Source: Candidatus Trichofilum aggregatum (GTDB lineage Bacteria > Chloroflexota > Anaerolineae > Promineifilales > Promineifilaceae). From it: 55,268 nucleotides of DNA. Below are positions 1 to 8,118 of this stretch, piece after piece (positions within the stretch are counted from its first letter, which is position 1; each line of letters begins with the position of its first letter). The stretch spans positions 1 through 55,268 of the forward strand of contig JADJUV010000040.1 in the NCBI GenBank assembly GCA_016716885.1. Reading direction: 5' to 3'. The notes below the pieces were generated by a model. The model saw nothing but the letters and a program-made list of their open reading frames with translations. It was not told the origin of the DNA and ran no database searches. The translations under genes and the position numbers were made by a program.

Positions 1-24
1 GTTTGTGTCTAGCAGGTATTTCAT
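1..24 (-). CDS. VapC-type PIN-domain toxin, first 8 codons (partial at window edge)
   Basis: On the minus strand an ATG at 24 opens a frame reading MKYLLDTN, which is the usual opening of VapC PIN-domain ribonucleases and includes the first acidic active-site Asp. The ATG overlaps the antitoxin stop as ATGA once the antitoxin frame is corrected, the normal vapBC arrangement. The rest of the gene lies outside the window. With only 8 residues visible, the call rests mainly on the neighbour and the overlap. Confidence 0.55.
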
Positions 25-253
25 GGGAACAATTCTTCGCGCTCTTGCTCAGGGGCTGGACACGCTCAGCCATAAAGTCATCCGAAAATTCGTCCAGGCT
101 GTCTATCAATGTTTGCCACGGGGCACGATAGGGTAAAAGAATGACCGCATCCCCTACTTTTTTGATAAACACACAATCCCCAGAAAACCGGAACTCTCTC
201 GGCAAACGAACGGCCTGGCTTTGCCCATTCTGGAAAATTTTAGCGGTTTGCAT
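21..253 (-). CDS. VapB/AbrB-type antitoxin, apparent single-base frameshift
   Basis: The reading frame from ATG 253 gives MQTAKIFQNGQSQAVRLP, the N-terminal swapped-hairpin DNA-binding fold of VapB/MazE-like antitoxins. A strong GGAGGT ribosome site lies about 8 bases upstream. The frame continues to FSDDFMAERVQP and then loses the family's usual ending. Shifting by one base at the CCCC run near 55-58 restores a tail EQEREELFP and a stop that overlaps the VapC start. The product would be about 77 residues. Either one C was lost, or the assembly has a homopolymer error. The antitoxin would bind the PIN toxin and repress its own promoter. Confidence 0.72.
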
Positions 254-271
254 GTTAGCACCTCCAGATAC

Positions 272-292
272 GTATATACGAGAAGTATATAC
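272..292 (-). promoter_or_regulatory. Candidate VapB operator: two GTATATAC half sites
   Basis: The octamer GTATATAC occurs twice (272-279 and 285-292) separated by five bases, just upstream of the antitoxin ribosome site. Each octamer is self-complementary, so the pair is both a direct and an inverted repeat. Paired palindromes at this position are typical of autoregulatory toxin-antitoxin operators. Binding is inferred. Confidence 0.5.
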
Positions 293-310
293 TTGGGCGG
301 GTGTTTTGCA

Positions 311-430
311 ATAGCTATATCTGGCACAAGTTCATCCCGGGTTTGTAGTGACCGCTTTAGCGGGCTAGTACTAGCCCGCTAAAGCGGTCACTACAAACGA
401 AGACCCCCAATGATTATCTGAACATCTATA
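311..430. repeat. MITE-like element, copy 1, with perfect 58-bp palindrome
   Basis: Positions 341-398 form a perfect palindrome, starting GTTTGTAGTGACCGC and centred on CTAGTACTAG. Its flanks (an AACGAAGACCCCCAATGATTATC side and an ATAGCTA side) match, in inverted orientation, those of the copies at 19192-19306 and 19544-19658. The outer ends are ATAGCTA near 311 and ATCTATA near 430. It sits between vapBC and the ABC permease gene. No protein is encoded, so it would be a non-autonomous element or a structured RNA. Confidence 0.75.
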
Positions 431-461
431 CAAACCTGAGAGGCGTTTTCATTTTGCCCTA

Positions 462-1493
462 CTAATTCGTTTGGACACGGGGGTCTAGATAGGAATAGAG
501 CAGGTCGGCGATCAGGTTGGCGAAGATGACGGCGACGGCGATGAGCAGGAAGGCTCCCTGGAGCACAGGGTAATCGCGTCGTCCCACGGCATCAAAAATA
601 GCCTTGCCCAACCCAGGCCAGGAAAAGACGGATTCGATCTGGATGGCCCCGGCGACGGTGAAACCCAGATTAAGGGCGATAATCGTTACCATCGGCAACA
701 TGGCGTTTTGCAGGGCGTGTTCTTTGAGTATCTGGAAGGTGCTCAACCCTTTGGCTTTGGCGGTCAGGATGTAATCTTCAGACAGGACATCCAGCACAGA
801 GCTACGCATGATGAGCATGTATTCGCCCAGGAAGACGATGGTGTAGGTAAGCGTGGGCAGGATCATGTGCCGGGCCAGGTCGCCCCACTCTTGCCAGACA
901 GTAGCAAAGTTACCGCCAGGGGTTATTTTGCCCCCCGTGGGCAGACCGTACTGGGTACTCCCCCAGAAGAGCAGGATGATACCGAGCCAGAAGGTAGGCA
1001 GGCTCCAGGCCATGAGACTGCCCAGTAGGGCGATGTAGTCAACGGGAGTGCGGGCTTTCCACGCGGCCGCGATGCCCAACGCCATCCCCAGTATCACCGC
1101 CAACACCTGCCCCACCCCTATCAACAAAACCGTATTCCACAAATACTCCATCAACAGATCCATCACCGGGCGATTGGTATGGTAGCTGATGCCCAATTCA
1201 CCGCTCAACAAGTTCCGCATGTACAAGAAGAACTGCGTCTCGAACGGGTTAATCAGACAATCACCGGGGGTGATGGGGTTAAGTGATTCAAAGCAGTTGA
1301 TAACCGGTTTATCCAACCCAAAGCGCACCCGAATAGCCGCCACCGCTTCTTGCGTCAGGCGGGGATCACGCACACCGGAACGAGCCGGATCGCCGGGCAA
1401 GATGCGGAAGAGGAAGAAGTTTAGGCAAATGACGAAGACGATGGTGAACGCCGCCCAGGCCACTTTGCGGAGAATGAGTCGGAGAGAGTGCAT
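462..1493 (-). CDS. ABC transporter permease, DppB/OppB family
   Basis: This 343-residue protein is an inner-membrane permease of the oligopeptide/dipeptide importer family. The N-terminal segment ends in FRILPGDPAR, the usual DppB opening after the first helix. Several hydrophobic helices follow, with the EAA-type cytoplasmic loop around residues 230-260 (DYILTAKAKGLS...ILKEHALQNAMLP) and a C-terminal YSYLDPR. It lies downstream of the broken binding-protein gene and would act with a second permease and ATPases. None of those are visible before the window edge; instead a repeat element and vapBC follow. Length is normal for the family. An Ala-Ala-Ala at 1063-1070 is encoded by the GCGGCCGC octamer. 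Confidence 0.9.
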   Translation of the reverse strand: MHSLRLILRKVAWAAFTIVFVICLNFFLFRILPGDPARSGVRDPRLTQEAVAAIRVRFGLDKPVINCFESLNPITPGDCLINPFETQFFLYMRNLLSGELGISYHTNRPVMDLLMEYLWNTVLLIGVGQVLAVILGMALGIAAAWKARTPVDYIALLGSLMAWSLPTFWLGIILLFWGSTQYGLPTGGKITPGGNFATVWQEWGDLARHMILPTLTYTIVFLGEYMLIMRSSVLDVLSEDYILTAKAKGLSTFQILKEHALQNAMLPMVTIIALNLGFTVAGAIQIESVFSWPGLGKAIFDAVGRRDYPVLQGAFLLIAVAVIFANLIADLLYSYLDPRVQTN

Positions 1494-1511
1494 GGGTGAG
1501 GTGAGGGTGTC

Positions 1512-1546
1512 GGGCGTAGGGTGTCGTTGGACGACGCCCTACGCCC
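1512..1546. terminator. Intergenic hairpin between binding protein and permease genes
   Basis: Arms of 16 bases (GGGCGTAGGGTGTCGT and its near-perfect complement, one mismatch) flank a three-base loop. On the plus strand a T-rich run follows. It lies in the 67-bp gap between the two ABC genes, which are transcribed on the minus strand. It may limit readthrough or protect the upstream message, or simply be another copy of the intergenic hairpin repeats common in this window. Confidence 0.45.
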
Positions 1547-1560
1547 TATTTTTTATTCTT

Positions 1561-3079
1561 CTATCGTATTGGTTCAATGACTAACAACGAACTCCCGTCT
1601 TCGAGGGCAATTTTGCCAGCCTCGGTTTGCCAGCCGGTGAAACGGTCGGTGCGGTAGGCTTGTACGGTTTGTTCGTAGAACGGGATGATGTAGACCACAT
1701 CTTCATGGACGATGCGTTGCATTTCCCAAATCATCTCAATGCGGGTGTCTTTATCTAATTCGGTGGCTTGTTCGATAAACAGATTATCGTAGTCACTGTT
1801 AGAGTAACCGGTCTCGCTGTTGCCGGTGGGGATTTCCTCGGTGAGCATGACGCTGAGCAGGAAACCCGGGTCGGGGTCGGAACCCCAGCCCCACAGGATA
1901 ACGTCAAAATCGAAGGCGGGACAACAAACTGAGGTGAGGGCGTCGGGGTCGAGGGCTTGTAGCTCGGTGCTGATACCGACTTCGGCCCACATGGCGTTAA
2001 GGAGTGATAAGGGTCAGACCCGGCGCACCCAGACCAAGCAGAACCACATCAATAATTTGTTGTTTATCGGTGGCGTGGGCCAGAGCCAGGCGCACGTTAC
2101 GGTCTAACAGGGCCGGATGACCGGTACAAACGCCATCATCAGGCGGGCAGTTTTCGGGTAAAACCTGGTTAAAGATGATGTCGGCGACGCTAGGAGCCAG
2201 AGGTGGGCCATTGACAACAGCGATGTTGGCTTCATTGCGTAAGGAGACAACGGCGGTGTTGGGCATTTCCACAATCATATCCACGTCGCCGGTACGCAGG
2301 GCTTGCACCAGAGCATCCTGGTTGTCAAAGGTTTGGAAGACCACTTCGTCAATCTTGGGGCCTTGCAAATAATGGTCTTTGACGGCTTCTAACTGCACAA
2401 ATTCGTTTTGGCGGTACTCTTTCATTTTGAAGGGGCCACTGCCAATCATCTCCGTATTCTCGTACTCGACGGGATCAACATCGGCCCAGATGTGTTGCGG
2501 CAGGATGTAGAGATAAAGAAGCTGGCTTTCGATGTTGGGGATGGGATCGGTGAGGGTGAGAACCAGGGTGGTGTCATCAGGGGCTTCGATGGAGGCAAAG
2601 TAGCCGGTGTAGACACTGAGGAACGGGTAATCGGCCTGGGCCTGATACAGTTGGTAAGAAAAGGCGATGTCGCTGGCGGTTAAGGGTTCGCCATCGTGAA
2701 AGGTGATGCCGTTACGGACTTTGTAGGTGTAGACGAGGCCATCATCGGAGACGAAAACACTCTCGGCAACTTCCAGGGAGTAGGTTCCATCCAGGTTAAG
2801 CTGGTACATGGAGTCGTAGACGAGTTCGGCGACGGTGTAGGCTTCGGTAAGCACGGCGACGCCCATGTTGAGGGTGTCGGGGCTACCACCCCAACCCACC
2901 CGCAAGACAGCGGGTTCTGTTGGGGTAGCGGTATCATCATCACCATCATTGGTGGTGGGCTGATTGCTGTTTTCGTTGGTTGTGTTACCACCGTTATTGG
3001 TGGTTTCACCGCCACAGGCCACCAGAATCGCGGCCGCAATCAGCAAAAGCATTAAATGGAACAGTTTGGGCTTGGGCAT
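1561..3079 (-). pseudogene. Extracellular solute-binding protein, family 5 (DppA/OppA-like), disrupted
   Basis: The start at 3079 has an AAGGAGA site and gives MPKPKLFHLMLLLIAAAILVAC, a lipoprotein signal ending at a lipobox Cys. A Thr/Asn-rich linker and a family-5 periplasmic binding domain follow (RVGWGGSPDTLNMGV; GLVYTYKVRNGITFHDGEPLTASDIAFSY). This frame stops with TAA at 1997 after LGAPGLTLITP. The C-terminal part resumes in another frame at about 1992 (MWAEVGISTELQALDPD...ILWGWGSDPDPGFLL) and ends at 1561. Compared with my memory of the family, about 65-80 residues between these pieces are missing, so this is an internal deletion plus frameshift, not a simple one-base error. It probably bound peptides for the adjacent permease; function is doubtful now. 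Confidence 0.85.
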
Positions 3080-3093
3080 ATCTCTTCTCCTTG

Positions 3094-3176
3094 TTGTTGA
3101 GAGACTGAGAGATTGAGAGATTGGGGACTGGCATTTCCTCTCCACTCTCCACTCTTACCTCTCCACTCTTACCTCA
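3094..3176. repeat. Low-complexity GAGA/TCTC repeats between genes
   Basis: Short units of the GAGAGATTGAGAG type are followed by repeated TCTCCACTCT-like units, filling the gap between the oxidase and binding-protein genes. Related blocks occur at 37.7, 39.0, 39.8 and 43.6 kb and inside a gene at 34.3 kb. Confidence 0.6.
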
Positions 3177-3178
3177 AT

Positions 3179-4348
3179 CTAAATCATAAACTCACGCACC
3201 GGGTTTTCTTCATGCAAAATAGAACGGCTAAACGAGAACGGCGACAGGTCATACGCGGCCGCGCCGCCATCCAACGCTAACTGGCTTAATATCAACCCCA
3301 ACAGCGAAGCGTACTTAAAGGCGTGCCCCGCTCCAATCGCCAGGGACACATCGGGCAGGCCGGGCAGGGTGTCCAGGACAAAATCACGGTCGGGGGGCAT
3401 GGCATACAGGCAGGTTTTGCTGAAATGGAGCGGCCCACAGGCTGAGGGTAGCACCCGGGCCATAAAGTCGGTGGTGCGTTGCAACGCGGCCGCGTTCGCC
3501 TCAAAAGTCCGGCTCTCCACCGTCACCTCTTCACCGCCCACATCCTGATTCACCTTTACGGCCGCTTCCCCATAAACAGGGAAACCATAAAAGCAGGGTT
3601 CATCCATCCAAATCCAGACGGGAAACCGTTCCGGGGCAAAGTCGGCCAGATGGGGTGAGGCGAAGTAGTTGACTTGTTCCTGGGTGACGGTGAGGTTGAC
3701 CCGCTGGCCGAAATGGGCCAGGTGGTGATTGGACCAGGCCCCGCTGGCGATGATGAGCTTTTGGCATTGGTAAGTGTGCGGGCCAGCCTCGACCTCGATG
3801 GCCCCGCCGGTGGCACGAATGGCGGTGACGGGGGTATGGTCACGCAGGGTGGCCCCGTTTTCTTGGGCCAGGCGTTGGTGGGCGGCGGTCGCTCGTGCGG
3901 CCGCGACAAAACCGCCATCGGCCTGGAACAGCCCTTGCACGTCATCTGTCAGGTGGAATGGGGGCCAATACCGTTGCACTTCGTAGGCTGAGAGCCGTTC
4001 GTAGGGAACGCCAGAGGCATCCATGCTGTAAGTGTAATCGTTGAGGGGGATATAGCCGTCAGCGGGAAATAAGTCGAGGCTACCGGTCTTGAACAGCAAC
4101 TGCTCGCCTGATTCGGCCTCGACCATTTCCCAGGCGCGGTAGGCTTGTTTGGCGAGTTTGACGTAGTTGGGGGTGTGGTAGGAGAGGCGAATGATGCGGG
4201 AATGGTCATGACTACCCCCGCGCAGATGTCCCAGTTCAAACTGTTCCAGCCCTAAGACATCCGCACCCAAACGGCGCGACAGCCAGTACGCGGCCGCGCT
4301 CCCAATTCCCCCTAAACCTAAGACGATACAGGTGTATGTTTCTCTCAT
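3179..4348 (-). CDS. FAD-dependent amine oxidase, monomeric sarcosine oxidase / N-methyltryptophan oxidase family
   Basis: The start chosen at 4348 gives MRETYTCIVLGLGGIGSAAAYWLSR, a Rossmann GxGxxG FAD-binding motif placed right at the N-terminus. The longer upstream extension reads through short intergenic repeats and is unlikely. The RGGSHDHSRIIRLSYH segment is characteristic of the SoxA/SolA family, and a C-terminal segment IGAGHAFKYASLLG closes the FAD site. Length (389 residues) matches monomeric sarcosine oxidases. These enzymes oxidatively demethylate N-methyl amino acids, giving formaldehyde and H2O2. The exact substrate cannot be read from sequence. Four Ala-Ala-Ala stretches are all encoded by GCGGCCGC. 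Confidence 0.85.
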   Translation of the reverse strand: MRETYTCIVLGLGGIGSAAAYWLSRRLGADVLGLEQFELGHLRGGSHDHSRIIRLSYHTPNYVKLAKQAYRAWEMVEAESGEQLLFKTGSLDLFPADGYIPLNDYTYSMDASGVPYERLSAYEVQRYWPPFHLTDDVQGLFQADGGFVAAARATAAHQRLAQENGATLRDHTPVTAIRATGGAIEVEAGPHTYQCQKLIIASGAWSNHHLAHFGQRVNLTVTQEQVNYFASPHLADFAPERFPVWIWMDEPCFYGFPVYGEAAVKVNQDVGGEEVTVESRTFEANAAALQRTTDFMARVLPSACGPLHFSKTCLYAMPPDRDFVLDTLPGLPDVSLAIGAGHAFKYASLLGLILSQLALDGGAAAYDLSPFSFSRSILHEENPVREFMI

Positions 4349-4454
4349 AGAGCGAACAGTAACCAGTGAATGATGAACAGGTAAATGAACAGGTAAAAGC
4401 GGGCAAAGGGTAGCACGATTGGCGAATATCAGCAATTACAAATGGGGTGGCGGA

Positions 4455-5297
4455 TTATTTTGACGACATGGCATGAGCACCATGGGCCTGGACAACATGC
4501 AGGAAATTGCGTAGCTTTTGTTGGGGATTGTCCACGCCCACCAGTTCGGCGTAGGGCAAAATCGCCCCTTTAAACCCCGACGTATGCCAATACGCCCCTT
4601 CAGGCAGCATGGAGCCAATAAAATTATCGGGTACAGGGTAGGCCGTAATATAGAAGTACCCATCAGGGATACTGCTATCGCCCGTGGAGAAACCGAAATT
4701 CATTTGCTCATCAGCATTTTCCCGGTCATTGGGGTCTACACCGGGAACCTGGCGACCGCTAAACCACAATAGGGCCAGGTCAAAATGATGCGGCCATAGT
4801 TGCACTGGCCCTGTCTCCCCGGCCAAACCGGCCTTAAACTGTTGCAAAACCTCCTGAATCTGCCGAGTAGCCTGCCAATAAGCTGAGATCGCGGCCGCGT
4901 CATAAACACCGGGCGTCTCATCCATAAAGGCGCTGTGATCCATCTCCAACCCCACCCCCAATGTTTTCAGGCCATCCATCACCGCATCATGAAACGCCCG
5001 CAATGATTGACCGGTCAAGGGAATTTCCAACTGTAGGCGTCGGCTGGCGTTAATATTGAGTTTGTGGGCCGTAAAATCCAGCGTCATGGCAAAGGTGTGA
5101 TCGCCATGAAACGAATCTTCGCCATAGGGAATGTTAGTTGTGGTGAGACCCGTCTCGTTAACACGCAAACTAACATGGAACCAGTGTTCCTCAAAAGGGG
5201 CAAGCGTCCGGCGGATTTTGCCTAGAAGTTTGCTATAACCCTGAACGGTATCACGCGTGGTTTGCCAATCAGATAGTTTAAGCGGGGGGAAAGACAT
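4455..5297 (-). CDS. DUF5996 family protein
   Basis: The start at 5297 follows an AAGGAG site. The protein of about 280 residues (MSFPPLKLSDWQTTRDTVQGY...) shows the conserved layout I associate with DUF5996: WQTTRDTVHxYxxxLGKIR early, an HxSLRV strand, and a C-terminal region with PYAELVGVDNPQQ. No signal peptide or membrane segment is seen. No biochemical function is known to me. It sits just upstream of the oxidase on the same strand, about 100 bp away, so cotranscription is possible. Confidence 0.75.
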   Translation of the reverse strand: MSFPPLKLSDWQTTRDTVQGYSKLLGKIRRTLAPFEEHWFHVSLRVNETGLTTTNIPYGEDSFHGDHTFAMTLDFTAHKLNINASRRLQLEIPLTGQSLRAFHDAVMDGLKTLGVGLEMDHSAFMDETPGVYDAAAISAYWQATRQIQEVLQQFKAGLAGETGPVQLWPHHFDLALLWFSGRQVPGVDPNDRENADEQMNFGFSTGDSSIPDGYFYITAYPVPDNFIGSMLPEGAYWHTSGFKGAILPYAELVGVDNPQQKLRNFLHVVQAHGAHAMSSK

Positions 5298-5475
5298 GAT
5301 ATGCTCCTTTAGTGCCGTACAACTCAGTTTTATTAAGAAGAACGTGACCACTAAGGGCCAAGTCACTCGACAAGCGGTTGTCCCTAGTTTGCCCAGTCAC
5401 GCAAATATTACTACACTTCACTTTGTTGTGTCAGTCATCCTCGTTTAACCCCGTGCTGTTTGTGTTGAGGGAACT

Positions 5476-8118
5476 ATGCCTGAAAAGCCAGTAACCCCCC
5501 CCTATTTTCGCCCTACGGTAGCTCCTGTTGCGGCTAAAGAAGCGGTAGTCGTTTATGAAAACATTCGCTTTACGCTGTTGACCTCACGGTTAATCCGCCT
5601 GGAGTATAGCTTAGATGGTCAGTTTGAGGATCGGGCCAGCCAGGCCGTCTGGTTTCGCCTTCAACCCACACCTGAATTTCGCGTAGACATTAACAACAAC
5701 CACTTAACCATCACCACCAATCATCTAATTCTAAGGGCTGATTTTTCGCGCACGGTCAACCTGGAGCAGGTGGCCATAGAACAAATCCATAGCGGCCGCG
5801 TCTGGCAATATGGTGATAGCGACGATAGTAACTTGCAGGGCACAGCCCGCACTTTAGATGGAGTGAGCGGCCGCACCATCCTGGAACCCGGCCTTCTTTC
5901 CCGTTCCGGCTGGGCCGTGGTGGATGACTCCCCCACCCTGGTGTTTAACTCGGCAGGTTGGCTGGAACAACGGCCTGAAGGGCGCGTGGATTTGTATTTT
6001 TTTGGCTATGGGCAAGATTACCGGGCTTGTTTACAAGATTTCCACCGGATTTGCGGCCGCACCCCCCTCATTCCTCGTTACATTTTGGGTAACTGGTGGA
6101 GTCGCTACTGGGCCTACACACAGGCCGAACTGCTCAACCTCATGCGTGAGTTCCATGCCCATGACATCCCGTTGGCCGTTTGCATCGTGGATATGGATTG
6201 GCACTTAACTAATATCAGTCCTGAAAACAACGGCTGGACCGGTTACACCTGGAACAAAGAGCTTTTTCCAGAACCGCAGGAATTTATTAGTTGGCTACAC
6301 GAAAATGGCTTACGCACTGCTCTAAATTTGCATCCCGCCCGGGGTGTCTGGCCTCACGAGAGCCAGTACCCGGCCTTTGCCCAAAGAATGGGGCTTGATC
6401 CCACCGAGCAAAAACCCATCCCTTTTGATCTGGCGAACCCTCAGTTTGCCAGTGCCTATTTTGAATTGCTACACCATCCCCAGGAAGAAATTGGCGTGGA
6501 TTTTTGGTGGATTGATTGGCAACAAGGAACCGATTCCACCTTGACGGGCCTTGATCCCCTGTGGTGGCTCAACCATCTGCACTATTATGATCTGGGGCGT
6601 GACGGCCAGAAGCGGCCCTTCATCTTTTCTCGTTGGGGTGGGTTGGGCAATCACCGCTACCCCATTGGCTTCTCTGGCGACACCCATGTGGATTGGCCGA
6701 CGTTGGCCTTCCAACCCCATTTCACCGCCAGCGCCGCCAACGTGGGTTACAGTTGGTGGAGCCACGATATCGGTGGACATTATCAAGGGGTGGAAGAGCC
6801 TGAGCTATTTGCGCGGTGGGTACAGTTTGGTCTATTTAGCCCTATTTTGCGTCTGCACAGCGCCAAGAATCAGTTTTTAGAGCGTCGCGCCTGGGTTTAT
6901 GATGCGGAAACTTATCGCGTTATCAAAAAGGCGATGCAGCTACGCCATGCGTTTATTCCTTATATTTACACCATGGCCTGGCAAAATGAACAAGAGGGCA
7001 CGGCTTTGGTGCGGCCGCTTTATCATGATTATCCCTACGAAGAACTGGCCTATCATTATCCTCATCAATATCTTTTTGGGTCACAACTGCTGGTAGCGCC
7101 GTATACTTCACCCGCCGATGGGGATACACGGTTAAGCCAACAGACGGTGTGGCTACCCCCCGGAGATTGGTACCATTTTTTCAGTGGGGCTTACTGGCAG
7201 GGCGGCCGCGAGATAACGGTTTATGGGTCGTTGGCAGACATCCCTGCATTTGTGCCCGCCGGGGCCATTGTGCCCTTGGGGCCAGAGGTAGGTTGGCAAG
7301 GCACGGAAAACCCGGCAGAGCTTCATCTCCATATTTTTGCCGGGGCCGATGGGCGATTTGACTTATTTGAGGATGATGGCGAAACGCTGTTTTATCAGGA
7401 TGGTCATTATTGCCTGACGTCGCTGGAGCAAATGTGGTGGGAGAAGGAGATGGTGGTGATCGTGAACGCGGCCGCGGGCCAGACTCAGCACATCCCCACC
7501 CAACGAGATTACACCTTTTACCTCACCGGCATCAAAAACCCGGATATCCTCTCCGTGCAAGTGGATGGCATAGACCGGCCATTCGGCCATTGGTACGATG
7601 AAGAGCGGGATTGTTTAACGGTCATGGTGGTGGGGATGCCCGTTACGGCGATATGCCGGGTGGTTGCCTGGCATGGGGAAGGGTTATTGGCCCGTCGCGG
7701 CCGCGAACGAGAAACCCTCAACTTCTACTTACGCACCTTTCGCCTGGAAACCAATGTCAAATCGGCCATCGCCGATACCTGGGCCAACATTCAGGCCACC
7801 CCCGACTTGTTAGACAGTTATCCTCTTACTGACAGCCAGCGCCAGGTTTTGCTTGATTTGTTGGCGGCTGACGAAAAGGAAAACGGAACGGAACGCAGCA
7901 CTGTGTCGAGTGACCGCTTTAGCGGGCTGTGCCAGCCCGCAAAAGCGGTCACTACGAACCAAATCTTTTTCTTGTCTCAGGCATCCTATCAAGGCAACCA
8001 GGTCGGTTGCACCCCCTGCGAAACGACCTCTTGTTTTTCCCCCGTTTGCACATTAAGAAGCCAGATAGCTGGTTCAGCCGCGGCCGCGAGCAAATATTGC
8101 TGGTACAAAAGAGATTGA
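5476..8118 (+). CDS. Glycoside hydrolase family 31 (alpha-glucosidase/alpha-xylosidase type) with repeat-derived C-terminal tail
   Basis: The start at 5476 has a GAGGGAA site. An N-terminal beta domain (residues about 30-190) precedes the GH31 barrel. The nucleophile Asp347 lies in WWIDWQQG and the acid/base Asp402 in FSGDTHVDW. A DUF5110-like beta domain follows, ending near residue 800. The enzyme cleaves alpha-glycosidic bonds from the non-reducing end; no signal peptide is seen, so it is probably cytoplasmic. The last 65-70 residues are odd: from about residue 811 the frame reads through a copy of the GTAGTGACC palindrome (7905-7959) and then antisense to the end of the next gene. The native stop was probably displaced by that insertion. 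Confidence 0.88.
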   Translation: MPEKPVTPPYFRPTVAPVAAKEAVVVYENIRFTLLTSRLIRLEYSLDGQFEDRASQAVWFRLQPTPEFRVDINNNHLTITTNHLILRADFSRTVNLEQVAIEQIHSGRVWQYGDSDDSNLQGTARTLDGVSGRTILEPGLLSRSGWAVVDDSPTLVFNSAGWLEQRPEGRVDLYFFGYGQDYRACLQDFHRICGRTPLIPRYILGNWWSRYWAYTQAELLNLMREFHAHDIPLAVCIVDMDWHLTNISPENNGWTGYTWNKELFPEPQEFISWLHENGLRTALNLHPARGVWPHESQYPAFAQRMGLDPTEQKPIPFDLANPQFASAYFELLHHPQEEIGVDFWWIDWQQGTDSTLTGLDPLWWLNHLHYYDLGRDGQKRPFIFSRWGGLGNHRYPIGFSGDTHVDWPTLAFQPHFTASAANVGYSWWSHDIGGHYQGVEEPELFARWVQFGLFSPILRLHSAKNQFLERRAWVYDAETYRVIKKAMQLRHAFIPYIYTMAWQNEQEGTALVRPLYHDYPYEELAYHYPHQYLFGSQLLVAPYTSPADGDTRLSQQTVWLPPGDWYHFFSGAYWQGGREITVYGSLADIPAFVPAGAIVPLGPEVGWQGTENPAELHLHIFAGADGRFDLFEDDGETLFYQDGHYCLTSLEQMWWEKEMVVIVNAAAGQTQHIPTQRDYTFYLTGIKNPDILSVQVDGIDRPFGHWYDEERDCLTVMVVGMPVTAICRVVAWHGEGLLARRGRERETLNFYLRTFRLETNVKSAIADTWANIQATPDLLDSYPLTDSQRQVLLDLLAADEKENGTERSTVSSDRFSGLCQPAKAVTTNQIFFLSQASYQGNQVGCTPCETTSCFSPVCTLRSQIAGSAAAASKYCWYKRD
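7905..7959. repeat. GTAGTGACC palindromic repeat, copy 2, inside the GH31 reading frame
   Basis: Inverted arms TGACCGCTTTAGCGGGCT and AGCCCGCAAAAGCGGTCA lie at 7911-7952, with ACTACGAAC beyond. The right flank AAATCTTTTTCTTG matches the flank of the copies near 19.2 and 19.6 kb. The copy lies in the last part of the GH31 frame and supplies codons in place of a stop. Confidence 0.8.

Noticed and set aside
1997..2000. Stop inside the family-5 binding protein as another selenocysteine site
   Set aside because: The stop is TAA and the downstream part is in a different frame with sequence missing, so recoding does not explain it.
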